The translations under genes and the position numbers were made by a program. From positions 310,001 through 374,000 of the forward strand of contig NZ_SDMO01000001.1 in NCBI RefSeq assembly GCF_004798905.1: a stretch of DNA of 64,000 bases, written 5' to 3'. Below are positions 32,256 through 40,683 of the stretch, piece by piece (position 1 is the stretch's first letter; each line of letters starts with the position of its first letter). The notes under the pieces were generated by a model. The model did no database searches. It was not told the DNA's origin and saw only the letters and a list, made by a program, of their open reading frames with translations. The stretch comes from Halomonas borealis. GTDB taxonomy: Bacteria > Pseudomonadota > Gammaproteobacteria > Pseudomonadales > Halomonadaceae.

Positions 32256-35200
32256 GCGGATGCCTCCTCCTGACGCTCATCGTGGCGGGCTTGAAGGCGC
32301 TGAGCCAGGCGGCTCAACCGCGGCTCGATGCGCTTGAGGCGTCGCTTGTCGAGCACGGCCTCGTCACGTTCGATCAGGTAGCGGTGTTGGAACAGCATCA
32401 GCACGTCCGACTCCGGGTTGGGGAAGGCGCCGACGATATGGATGCGGTTGTTGTCGCAAGCCTCGAACAGCTTCTCGACGTTGTGATAGGCCAGGGTGCC
32501 GATCTCGTCGATGGGCCAGTGCACGGCGACCTCCGCCGGGCCGCGCAGCAAGCGGGTGAAGGCCAGCAGGAACTTGCACAGGATCAGGTAGGCCATGCCG
32601 TGGCTGGAGGACTCCAGCAGCTGGCGGTCGTTCTTGATCACCAGCTCGGCGCCGCCCTCGTTGAGGTGCAGTTCCAGACGCAGCAGGCTCTCGACGCTGT
32701 ACTGCTGGTCGCTGCGCAGCAGCTCCACCACGTCGCCCAGGGCGTCCAGGTAGTCGTCGTCGGGCAGCGTGCGGCCGGAGTCACGCCACTCGCGGTAGTG
32801 CTGAGCGAAGCGCTTGAGCGGCTCCCAGAAACCCAGCTCGTCGATGGTCGACTGGATCTTGACCTCGGCCTTGCCGATGCCCTCCAGCTTGAGGTCATCG
32901 GCCACCTCGTCGGAGAGCCGCCGGCTCTGGGCATTGATGCGCCGGTTGAGGTCGCGGAACACGGTGAAGAACTTGTCCAGGTCATCGCCGAGGTTGCGGC
33001 CTTCCTGCAGCAGCTGCTGCTGCTGTCCCTCGAGCAGCTGCAGCATGTCGGCGAGCACCGCCAGCAGGCGACGCGGGCCGGGGTCCTCGAGCTTGGCGCG
33101 CTCGGCCTCCAGGGTATCCTGGAAATCGGCACTGGCACCCTTGATCAGGTCCGACTCGATCTTCTCGCAGCCGCGGCGCAGCTCATCGAGCGACCGGGCG
33201 TGGTCGGCCAGCGCCTGACGGGCGCGCTCGATGCGCTCGTCGACATCCCCCGGGGCCTCGCCGGCGGATTCCCCGGCCGCCTCCAACGCCAGCCCCGCGA
33301 GGGTATCGAGCAGCGGCGACAGGGTCTCGACCTGCGCCTGCTCGGCCTCGCGGCGGCGCTTGAGCTCGCCGAGCGCCGACTGATGCTCGGCCCGGTCGGC
33401 CTTGAAGCCGTCCTTGAGCGTCTTGCGCTCGCGCTCGGCGGCCTGCTGCTGCTGGCTCAGCTCCGCCTCCCGGGCTACCAGGCGCGGCTTGCGCTCTCCC
33501 CAATCGAGGCGCATGAAGCGAGCGTAGGCATCGAGCTCGTCGCGCCGTGCCTCGGTCTCATGGATGCGTTTTCCCAGGTCCTCGATCTGGGCGCGGGTCG
33601 CCTTGACCTTGGCCGGGTCGACGCCGCGGTCGGCCAACTCGCGGTCGAAGGCCGCCTCGAGTTCCTCGCGCTGGCGGCGGTTCTCGTCCTTGAGCTCGCC
33701 GAGCTGGCGGCGATACTGCTCGACCTGCCGGTCGAAGCCGGCCAGCTGGCCCTGATGGTCGGCGGTGAGCTCCATGCGCTGGGCGCGATGGGTCTCGTCC
33801 AGGGTCTCCAGCGCCTGGTCGCGCTCGTCGCGCAGCGCCTGCTGGACCGCCTCCTGCTCCTCGAGGGCCTGGCGACGGCTCGCCTGGCGCTCCTGCTGCG
33901 CCTCTCGATGGCGCACCTGACACTGGCTGCGCGCCTGCAGGGCGTAGTCGACCTCCTCGGCGGTGCGGCGCCGCTCGCCACTGGCCCGTTCCAGGCGTGC
34001 GTCGAGCGCCTGCACCTTGTCATGGCCGCTGCCGAGCGCCTTCTCGGCGCCCTGCTCGGCCGCGCGGGCCTCCACGAGGGCACCCTCGGCGCCCTCGATC
34101 TCGGCCACCAGCCCGGCCTCGTCCTGGGCATGCTCGGGCAAGGCCACGGCGTTCAGGTCGAGCGCCAACCCGAAGAGATCATCGCTGGCCTCGTCATGCA
34201 GCTGCGGGGCGAGGTCGCGACGCTCGAGCAACGCCGGCGCCAGCACCTTGCCCAGGCCCTGTTCCCAGCCGGGCCGATGGTGGCGCAAGAAGTGGCGCAG
34301 GCTGCCCTGGGCCGGGTCGCGCTGAACCTCCAGTGCGGCGAGATGGCTCTCGGCTCGGGCGCGCTGCTGGCGGGCGGCCTCGAGCTCACGCTCGGCGTCG
34401 TCGCGCGAGCGCTTGAGGCCATCGAGCTCGCCGCGCAGGCCCTCCAGGGTGGCGGCGATGGCATCCTGGGCGCTGCGGGCCTCGTCGACGCGCAGCTGTG
34501 CCCGTTCGGCCTCGCGGGCCTCCTCCTCGGTCTGGGCCCCATGGGTGAGCTCGGCCTTGAGCTCGGAGAGCCGCGCGGTGAGCTGCTCGAGCCGCCCGCG
34601 ATAGTCGCCGTCCAGCGCCTGGCGGCGGGACTGGTAGTCGGCATCGAGGCGGCTCTCCGCCTCGCGCTGCACCTCGCGGCGGGCCTCCTTTTCCTCACCG
34701 AGGGCATCGATCTGGCCCTGCAGTTCGTCGCGGCGGCGCTCGAGCAGGTCGCCGAGCTCGACCAGCCGCGCCTCCAGGCGGGCCTTGTTGTCCTGCACCG
34801 CCTGCTGCATGACATCGAGATGGTCGCGCAACTGTTGCTGCTGCTCACGCCACTGGGGCAGCGCCTTGAGGTCCTGCTCAAGGCCTGGCATGTCGGCCTC
34901 CTCGAAGGCCTCGAAGCGCCGCTGGAGGTCGTCGAGCTCGCCGCGGGTGCGCTCGAGCTCGCTGCCCATCTCGCTGAGCCGATCGTTCAGGGTGTCGCGG
35001 GCCTCCTGATAGACCTGCTCGCGGGCCTGGAAGTCGCGCTGACGCTCGCCGACCTGTGCCTCGAGGTCGGCTCGCCCACGCTCGGCCCGGGCCCGGTCGG
35101 CCTCGAGCTGTGGGCGTAGCTGCCACAGGCGGGTTTCGAGATCGGCGATCTCGCGATCCCGGCGCTGCAGATCCTCCAACGAACGTTGCAGTGGCTCGAG

Positions 35201-35932
35201 TCGCATCGACTGGCGCATGCGATCGATCCACTCCCGTGCCTTGGTATTGCGGATGCGGGTCACCGGCAGTTCGACGCCGTCCTCCTCGAAGATCGCCGCC
35301 AGCATGGTCTTGAGGGTATCCATCTTGCCCTCCTTGGCGTGCACCGCCGAGACCAGCTTCTCCATGTGGCGGATGCGCCGCCCGGGGCGTACCAGGCTGA
35401 AGCGGGCGGCGACCTGGCGCAGCTTCAGCCCTTCGCGGCGGCCACCGGCCCCCTGCTGGGTGAAGTCGTTCTGGATCACCGCGCGGTACTCCGAGGTGGC
35501 GCCGAGCTTGTGCGACACGCCGATGCCCTGGCGACGCAGCCCCTGGTTCCACTGGGCATAGTCGAGGGCCACCACGCCGCCCTCGGCCTCCACCAGGTAG
35601 TCCTCGGAGCGATAAGGCGCGCCGACGAAGCGATACTCCACGCCGCCCTCGCTCTTGCGGGTCAGCACCGCCTGACAGACGTCGCCCTCCTCGCGGCGAT
35701 ACTCATAGACCAGGTAGCTGTTGCGATGCGGAAGGTAGAAGGCATCGAACTTGCGCCGGGTCTTGGGCACCACCCGGTTGGGCAGCTCCCCGTAGAACAC
35801 CGGCACCAGGCGCTGCAGGGTCGTCTTGCCCGACGCGTTGGTGCCGCAGATGTTGGTGTGGCCATCGACATCCAGTTCGACCACCCCCTCGAGATGACCG
35901 TGGATCATCACGATGCGTAATAGCTGAGCCAT
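32252..35932 (-). CDS. SMC/MukB-like ATPase (MksB/JetC-like) of a Wadjet-type system
   Basis: 1226 aa from the ATG at 35932 (GAGGA upstream). The N-terminal head has Walker A GTNASGKTT (30-38). A long coiled coil (about 230-530) is followed by a compact hinge-like segment (about 540-600, LRHFLRHHRPGWEQGLGKVL), a second coiled coil (about 610-920) and a C-terminal head with SSSHGMAYLILCKFLLAF as signature region (about 1108) and Walker B VHWPIDEIG (about 1138). This is the architecture of MukB/MksB/JetC loop-extruding ATPases. It is the first gene of the four, unlike canonical jetABCD order. An earlier in-frame ATG at 36115 lies within the repeat region and is not supported. Confidence 0.88.
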   Translation of the reverse strand: MAQLLRIVMIHGHLEGVVELDVDGHTNICGTNASGKTTLQRLVPVFYGELPNRVVPKTRRKFDAFYLPHRNSYLVYEYRREEGDVCQAVLTRKSEGGVEYRFVGAPYRSEDYLVEAEGGVVALDYAQWNQGLRRQGIGVSHKLGATSEYRAVIQNDFTQQGAGGRREGLKLRQVAARFSLVRPGRRIRHMEKLVSAVHAKEGKMDTLKTMLAAIFEEDGVELPVTRIRNTKAREWIDRMRQSMRLEPLQRSLEDLQRRDREIADLETRLWQLRPQLEADRARAERGRADLEAQVGERQRDFQAREQVYQEARDTLNDRLSEMGSELERTRGELDDLQRRFEAFEEADMPGLEQDLKALPQWREQQQQLRDHLDVMQQAVQDNKARLEARLVELGDLLERRRDELQGQIDALGEEKEARREVQREAESRLDADYQSRRQALDGDYRGRLEQLTARLSELKAELTHGAQTEEEAREAERAQLRVDEARSAQDAIAATLEGLRGELDGLKRSRDDAERELEAARQQRARAESHLAALEVQRDPAQGSLRHFLRHHRPGWEQGLGKVLAPALLERRDLAPQLHDEASDDLFGLALDLNAVALPEHAQDEAGLVAEIEGAEGALVEARAAEQGAEKALGSGHDKVQALDARLERASGERRRTAEEVDYALQARSQCQVRHREAQQERQASRRQALEEQEAVQQALRDERDQALETLDETHRAQRMELTADHQGQLAGFDRQVEQYRRQLGELKDENRRQREELEAAFDRELADRGVDPAKVKATRAQIEDLGKRIHETEARRDELDAYARFMRLDWGERKPRLVAREAELSQQQQAAERERKTLKDGFKADRAEHQSALGELKRRREAEQAQVETLSPLLDTLAGLALEAAGESAGEAPGDVDERIERARQALADHARSLDELRRGCEKIESDLIKGASADFQDTLEAERAKLEDPGPRRLLAVLADMLQLLEGQQQQLLQEGRNLGDDLDKFFTVFRDLNRRINAQSRRLSDEVADDLKLEGIGKAEVKIQSTIDELGFWEPLKRFAQHYREWRDSGRTLPDDDYLDALGDVVELLRSDQQYSVESLLRLELHLNEGGAELVIKNDRQLLESSSHGMAYLILCKFLLAFTRLLRGPAEVAVHWPIDEIGTLAYHNVEKLFEACDNNRIHIVGAFPNPESDVLMLFQHRYLIERDEAVLDKRRLKRIEPRLSRLAQRLQARHDERQEEASA

Positions 35933-35993
35933 GCGGCGTCCTCGATCATTGCTCACAGTCGCGAGCGCCTGTCGCGGCTCGAGCACGCGTCCG

Positions 35994-36119
35994 GGGCAAG
36001 GCGTCGCGAGGGTCTTTTGACATGGGTGAGGCGATCTTCGCCGAACGGGTTGGCCAAGGATGGCCAACACCGGCCCTGTAAGCGGCGCAGGATGCGCATT
36101 AGCGCCGCAGGTCAAAAGA
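35994..36119 (+). repeat. Structured dispersed repeat, left copy
   Basis: It shares the core ccgaacggg-t-tggccaaggatggcca and the later aagcgg-gcaggatgcg with the inverted copy at 36360-36473. It folds into successive hairpins: GGCGA/TCGCC (36030-36042), GTTGGCCA/TGGCCAAC (36049-36068, AGGA loop) and CCTGT/GCAGG (36075-36091). Its ends form a 9-bp inverted repeat, tcttttgac (36013-36021) and gtcaaaaga (36111-36119). Short reading frames in it look incidental. It lies 62 bp upstream of the SMC gene start. Confidence 0.75.
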
Positions 36120-36359
36120 AGCGCCCAGGGACCGGTTTACCGCGTCCTCGCGAAGGCTTGCCCCGGGCATCGCGAGCCCGGCATGGAGTTCAGGCGCTCC
36201 AAGTCTGCCTATCTTGCCAGATCACCGCGACAAGCTCATGGCCGGCATGCCGCAATGCAAGGCCGTAAACCCTTCGGCGTTCTCGGTGGTCCTGCGTCGA
36301 CAACCCGGCGAGGAGACGCATGCATACCTCCCTGTCGCTCCCGACGCCCTGCCGCGCTC
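36120..36359. other. Gene-free spacer between the two inverted repeat copies
   Basis: 240 bp without a supported gene. It contains a self-complementary segment, ctcgcga...tcgcgag (36149-36177). Weak open frames on both strands have no ribosome-binding sites of note. Together with the flanking copies it makes a 560-bp non-coding interval between the kinase gene's stop and the SMC gene's start. Confidence 0.45.
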
Positions 36360-36473
36360 TCGCATCCTGCTCCGCTTGCAGGTCCAGGGCTGGCCATCCT
36401 TGGCCAGCCCGTTCGGAGCAGTACTCCTCACCCCTGGCGTAGGAGCTTTTCGTCGGCTTGCCGCCTCGCCCCG
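36360..36473 (-). repeat. Structured dispersed repeat, right copy (inverted)
   Basis: Read on the minus strand it aligns with the left copy across about 110 bp. Its hairpins use different bases in the same positions: GGAG/CTCC (36415-36427) in place of GGCGA/TCGCC, GCTGGCCA/TGGCCAGC (36389-36408) in place of GTTGGCCA/TGGCCAAC, and CCTGC/GCAGG (36366-36382) in place of CCTGT/GCAGG. These paired changes keep the stems intact, so the folded shape appears to be under selection. It ends 22 bp from the 3' end of the kinase gene. Confidence 0.75.
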
Positions 36474-36495
36474 ATACATCGACACGGCCTCGCCG

Positions 36496-38334
36496 CTACG
36501 ACGGCTCCTCCATGGCCGCCAACACGGCGCGCGGGTCGCGGGGATAGAAGCGCTCGGGCTGGCGGGCGACGTGGGCGAAGACCCGGGTGTCCTTGTAGGG
36601 CATCTTCATGAAGCCGGAGACGCCGAGCCCCTCGATCAGCCCCACGGCGTCGAGGATGTCATCGAGCCGGCGGCGGAACTCCGCCTCCCGGGAGGGATCG
36701 AGCAGCCGATAGTGGCTATGGATCTTCAGATGCTCGGGCAGCGCCTCGAAGATGATCATCCCGGTGTGGTGAATGTCATTGAGCGCCTCGAGCGAGGTGA
36801 TGATGGCCTCGGGCAAGGTCAGAAACTCCTCCGGGTCCGGGCCGTCCTCGAAGTAGCTGTGCAGCCGCGAGCGATCCTCGAGTTCCGGCACCGCCCCGAC
36901 CTCGTAGCCGAGCCTCAGCCCCGGGGGAATCACGAAGGGATGATCCGGCCCCTCGCGCTCCAGGTGCAGGGTGTCGCGGGCATTGAACAAACAGCTCTTG
37001 AAGATGCCGCGCCGGTGAATGCCCCGGGCCAGGCTGACCATGTTGTTGACCGCGGCGATGAAGGCCGGCTTCAGGCGCGGATCGTGCAGGTTGAGCGAGG
37101 AGTCGATGTAGACACCGTCCGCCTCCCAGCGTACCGCCAGCCCCCCCACCACCGGGTAGCGGCCGAGCCGGCTCACCGCGGCCAGGAAGGCCTTCTCGGT
37201 CTCGCCCATGCCCTGCATGAAGTTCTTGTAGTAACGGTCGAGCTGGACGTCGTTGACGTCATTGAGCGTCTCGCGGCCGTCCTCCTCGCGCAGGAAGGCC
37301 TTGCGCGAGCTGTAGACCACGGTGTCGATCTCGCGGTCCGCGGCCCGGGTCCATACCGGCACCAGCGGCGCCTCCGGCGGACTCGGCAGGTCGAGCATCA
37401 CCAGCCGCGCCAGGCGCGGCATCTCGCGGAGGAAGTGATCGCCGGCCTTGAGGCGAGTGCGCGGATCGGGATCGAGCATGCCGTCGAGCATGCGCGCGAA
37501 TTCCCTCGGAAGGCCGAGCGAGGTGGCGGGAATGGCCCGGTGCCCGAAACGGCACGACTGCGCCGAGGCCAGGGCATAGAGGGTTCCGGCGACGCCCTGT
37601 TCGTCGAAGCGGGGCGACGACAGGGCGCCGTTGAGCTGCTCGTCGCCGATGAAGTAGACATCCCCCAGGCGGGCGTTGGTCTGCTGCAGGTTGTCCGACA
37701 TCAGCTCCATGACATTGGCCGACACGAACTGCTGGCCGGCATCGAGCTGGGCGAACACCGAGGACCCCCAATCGATGAGCGCGACGCTCTCGTCGCGCTC
37801 ATCGAACACCAGGTTGGACGGCTTGATATCGCCGTGCACGATGGGGCGGCCGGCGGGGCCCGACTCGCGACGCAGCGCCCCCAGAATATCGGCCAGCTGG
37901 GCGGCGATGCGGACGATGCGCCGCGGCGACAGCCGCCCCTCGCGCAGCGAGACCTCCTCCAGGTTCTCCCCGGGGGCGCGACGCATCACCAGGATCGACT
38001 GGCGGCGCACTCGTTGGAAGGCGATCAACCCCGGCACCCGAGGATGCGCGACCTGCTCCAGCATGAAGGCCTCTTCCTCGAGGCGATCCTGCAACGACTG
38101 CGGCAGGTTGATCCGGGTGAACTTGAAGACGTACTGCTCGCCGCCGGAGGTGATGCCGGCGAACGCGAAGCCGTAGGCGCCCTTGCCGATCAACTCGATG
38201 TGCCGATAGCCCAGCTGCTCGAGCTGGGCCTGGCACAGCGCCACCCATTCCCGCAACTTGCGCGCGTCGTGATGGCTGAGCAAGTAGACCGACTGGTCTT
38301 CCGGGATATAGAACTGCTGCAGTGGCTGCGTCAT
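36496..38334 (-). CDS. Protein-kinase-domain protein with long C-terminal extension
   Basis: 612 aa from the ATG at 38334. The kinase fold is clear: glycine loop IGKGAYGFAF (49-58), K71 in YVFKF, catalytic-loop HGDIKPSNLVF (167-177, HGD in place of HRD) and metal-binding DWG (188-190, in place of DFG). The large lobe runs to about 330. The remaining ~280 residues contain no domain I recognise, though YPVVGGLAVRWEADGVYIDSS and GFMKMPYKDTRVF look globular. No membrane segment is visible. Substrates are unknown. It lies between the Bkd operon and the condensin-like operon, all on the minus strand, but long gaps suggest separate transcription from the latter. Confidence 0.8.
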   Translation of the reverse strand: MTQPLQQFYIPEDQSVYLLSHHDARKLREWVALCQAQLEQLGYRHIELIGKGAYGFAFAGITSGGEQYVFKFTRINLPQSLQDRLEEEAFMLEQVAHPRVPGLIAFQRVRRQSILVMRRAPGENLEEVSLREGRLSPRRIVRIAAQLADILGALRRESGPAGRPIVHGDIKPSNLVFDERDESVALIDWGSSVFAQLDAGQQFVSANVMELMSDNLQQTNARLGDVYFIGDEQLNGALSSPRFDEQGVAGTLYALASAQSCRFGHRAIPATSLGLPREFARMLDGMLDPDPRTRLKAGDHFLREMPRLARLVMLDLPSPPEAPLVPVWTRAADREIDTVVYSSRKAFLREEDGRETLNDVNDVQLDRYYKNFMQGMGETEKAFLAAVSRLGRYPVVGGLAVRWEADGVYIDSSLNLHDPRLKPAFIAAVNNMVSLARGIHRRGIFKSCLFNARDTLHLEREGPDHPFVIPPGLRLGYEVGAVPELEDRSRLHSYFEDGPDPEEFLTLPEAIITSLEALNDIHHTGMIIFEALPEHLKIHSHYRLLDPSREAEFRRRLDDILDAVGLIEGLGVSGFMKMPYKDTRVFAHVARQPERFYPRDPRAVLAAMEEPS

Positions 38335-38383
38335 CGGCGTCCCCGTGGGCCGGCAGGCGGAGCGGTGGTCACCCTGGGCCTGC

Positions 38384-39670
38384 TCAGCCGAGGTCCAGCA
38401 ACAACGTTTCCGGCGCTTCCAGATAGCCCTTCCAGGCATTGCAGAAGCGGGCGATGGTGCCACCGTCGAGCAGCCGATGATCGCCCGCCCAGGTCACGGT
38501 CATGATGGCCCGGCGGGTCACCTCGCCGGCCGCGTCGAAGCGCGGCAACCACTGGGATCTGCCGATGGCCACGATGGCCACCTCCGGGGCGTTGATGATC
38601 GGCGCGGCATAGGTGCCACCCAGCGCACCGATGTTCGACAGGCTGATGGTACCGCCCTGCAGGTCCGCCTGGGCCACGCGCCCTTCGCGCGCCTCGCCGG
38701 TGAGCCGCTGGATCTCACGGGCGACCTCCAGCAGGCTGCGATTCTCCACGCCCTTGACGTTGGGCACCATCAGCCCCGCCTTGCCGTCCACCGCCATGCC
38801 GATGTTGCAGGACGGCAGGTAATGGATCTCGTCGGCGGCGTCGTTGAGCCGGCTGTTGAGGAGCGGGAAGTCCTGGATCGCCAGGGCCATCGACTTCATG
38901 AAGAACGGCATCAGCGTGAGCTTGGTGTCACGCGCCTCGGCCCGGGGCTTCAAGCGCTCACGCAACGCCAAGAGCTCGGTGACGTCGATCTCCTCGCCGT
39001 ACTGAAAATGCGGGATGGTCGAGGCCGCGCTCACCATCTGCCGGGCCATGGCCGCGCGCACGCCGCGCAACGGCTCGATGCGAACCTCGCCCGGCGCCTG
39101 GCGTGCCGGCGTCGCCGCGGGTTCGGCGGCCGTCGTCCGACCGCCCTCGACGCGCGCCAGCACATCTTCCTTGAGCACCCGCCCGTCCTTGCCGGATCCG
39201 GGCACGTCGTCGAGCCGCAACTCATGCTCGCGCACCAGGCGACGCACCGCGGGGCTGGCCGGAATCCGCCCATGGCGGCCCTGGCCGGCACGGCTCGTCT
39301 CATCGTCCGCGACCTGCGGCGCACGGCTCGGCGCCGGCGTGTCCAGCGCCGTGGCGGACGCTGCGGCCTCGCCGTCGTCGGCCGGCGTCGATGGTGCCGC
39401 GGACTCATCGGCGTCTTCATCGGACGCCGCCTCCCCCGACATCGCGTAGGCGAACAGTGGCTCATGCACCTTGGCGATCTCGCCCTTGGCCACGTGTAGC
39501 CGGGTGACGCGCCCCGTCTCCGGGGCGGTGATCTCGACCAGCGCCTTGTCGGTCATCACCTCGACCACCGGCTGATCCTCCTCGATGGCATCGCCCTCGG
39601 CGATCCGCCACTCGACGACTTCGCACTCCACGATACCCTCGCCGATATCGGGCAGCTTGAACTCGGTCAT
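38384..39670 (-). CDS. bkdB: Branched-chain 2-oxoacid dehydrogenase E2 (dihydrolipoyl transacylase)
   Basis: 428 aa. A single lipoyl domain (about 1-78, lipoyl lysine K42 in EVMTDKALVEI) is followed by an Ala/Pro-rich linker, a peripheral-subunit-binding domain (about 137-172, PASPAVRRLVREHEL) and the acyltransferase domain, with DHRLLDGGTIARF carrying the catalytic His and Asp (about 397 and 401). One lipoyl domain and the pairing with separate E1 subunits favour the branched-chain complex over pyruvate dehydrogenase. The start at 39670 gives the usual MTEFKLPDIGEGI. Third gene of the bkd operon. Confidence 0.87.
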   Translation of the reverse strand: MTEFKLPDIGEGIVECEVVEWRIAEGDAIEEDQPVVEVMTDKALVEITAPETGRVTRLHVAKGEIAKVHEPLFAYAMSGEAASDEDADESAAPSTPADDGEAAASATALDTPAPSRAPQVADDETSRAGQGRHGRIPASPAVRRLVREHELRLDDVPGSGKDGRVLKEDVLARVEGGRTTAAEPAATPARQAPGEVRIEPLRGVRAAMARQMVSAASTIPHFQYGEEIDVTELLALRERLKPRAEARDTKLTLMPFFMKSMALAIQDFPLLNSRLNDAADEIHYLPSCNIGMAVDGKAGLMVPNVKGVENRSLLEVAREIQRLTGEAREGRVAQADLQGGTISLSNIGALGGTYAAPIINAPEVAIVAIGRSQWLPRFDAAGEVTRRAIMTVTWAGDHRLLDGGTIARFCNAWKGYLEAPETLLLDLG

Positions 39671-39704
39671 ATCCTCTCTCCTGTCCTGATCACGCGCTAT
39701 CGGC

Positions 39705-40682
39705 TCAGTAGTTGACGCTGTCGCGGATGGCCTCATAGACCTTGAGGTGGTCCGGCAGATACTCCTTCTCCAGGGTCAGCGGGAAGGGCGTATCCAGCCC
39801 GGTCACGCGCAGGACCGGCGCCTCCAGGTACAGGAAGCAGCGTTCCTGAAGGGTCGCGGCGACCTCGCCGGCGAAGCCGCCGGTGAGCGGTGCCTCGTGG
39901 GTCACCACCAGCCGGCCGGTCTTGAACAGCGATTCCGCCACGGTCTCGGCGTCCCAGGGCAACAGGGTGCGCAGGTCGATGACCTCGCAGGAAATGCCCT
40001 CCTTCTCGGCCATCGCCACCGCCTTGTCGATGACCTCCATCTGCGCGCCCCAGCCCACCAGGGTGATATCGCTGCCCTCCTTGGTGACCTCGGCCTCGCC
40101 CAGCGGCAGCTGGTAGTCCTCCTCGGGCACCTCGCCGGTGGCGGCGCGGTAGAGCCGCTTGGGCTCGAAGAAGATCACCGGGTCCGGGTCGCGGATGGCG
40201 GCCAGCAGCAGGCCCTTGGCCTCGTAGGGGTTACGCGGCACCACGACCTTCAAGCCCGGCGTATGGGTGAAGTAGGCCTCCGGCGACTGGGAGTGATAGA
40301 GCCCGCCGGAGATGCCACCGCCGTAGGGTGCACGGATGGTCAAGCCGCCGACGTTGAACAGGTCGCCGGAGCGATGGCGGAACTTGGCGGTCTCGTTGAC
40401 GATCTGGTCGAAGGCCGGAAAGATGTAGTCGGCGAACTGGATCTCCGCCACCGGCACCGAGCCCTGGGAGGCCAGGCCGTTGGCGAAGCCGACGATGCCC
40501 TGTTCCACCAGCGGCGTGTTGAAGCAGCGCGCCCTGCCATAGCGTTCCTGCAGGTGACTGGTGGCACGGAAGACGCCGCCGAAGCCGCCCACGTCCTCGC
40601 CGAAGCACAGCACCTTCTCGTCCTCGGACATGGCGATGTCCAGGGCATTGTTGATCGCCTGCAGCAGATTCATGGTCGGCAT
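39705..40682 (-). CDS. bkdA2: Branched-chain 2-oxoacid dehydrogenase E1 beta subunit
   Basis: 325 aa. [50 protein letters not shown] and [17 protein letters not shown] are hallmark segments of the E1-beta transketolase-like fold that contributes to the thiamin-diphosphate site at the alpha-beta interface. The start at 40682 lies one base after the E1-alpha stop. ATG at 40673 is an alternative. It works with the upstream E1 alpha to decarboxylate oxoacids from Val, Leu and Ile. Confidence 0.9.
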   Translation of the reverse strand: MPTMNLLQAINNALDIAMSEDEKVLCFGEDVGGFGGVFRATSHLQERYGRARCFNTPLVEQGIVGFANGLASQGSVPVAEIQFADYIFPAFDQIVNETAKFRHRSGDLFNVGGLTIRAPYGGGISGGLYHSQSPEAYFTHTPGLKVVVPRNPYEAKGLLLAAIRDPDPVIFFEPKRLYRAATGEVPEEDYQLPLGEAEVTKEGSDITLVGWGAQMEVIDKAVAMAEKEGISCEVIDLRTLLPWDAETVAESLFKTGRLVVTHEAPLTGGFAGEVAATLQERCFLYLEAPVLRVTGLDTPFPLTLEKEYLPDHLKVYEAIRDSVNY

Positions 40683-40683
40683 C

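Noticed and set aside
32282..35119. 945-codon open frame on the plus strand opposite the SMC gene
   Set aside because: It is the antisense shadow of a GC-rich coiled-coil gene; the translation is low-complexity Leu/Ala/Gly with no domain, and the SMC frame has Walker motifs.
36017..36485. Short reading frames across both repeats that share the peptide NGLAKDGQ
   Set aside because: The shared peptide is explained by the shared nucleotide repeat; stems rather than reading frame are conserved between copies.
36214..38505. 763-codon open frame opposite the kinase gene
   Set aside because: It spans the repeat and the whole kinase gene with no conserved features; the kinase has intact catalytic motifs.
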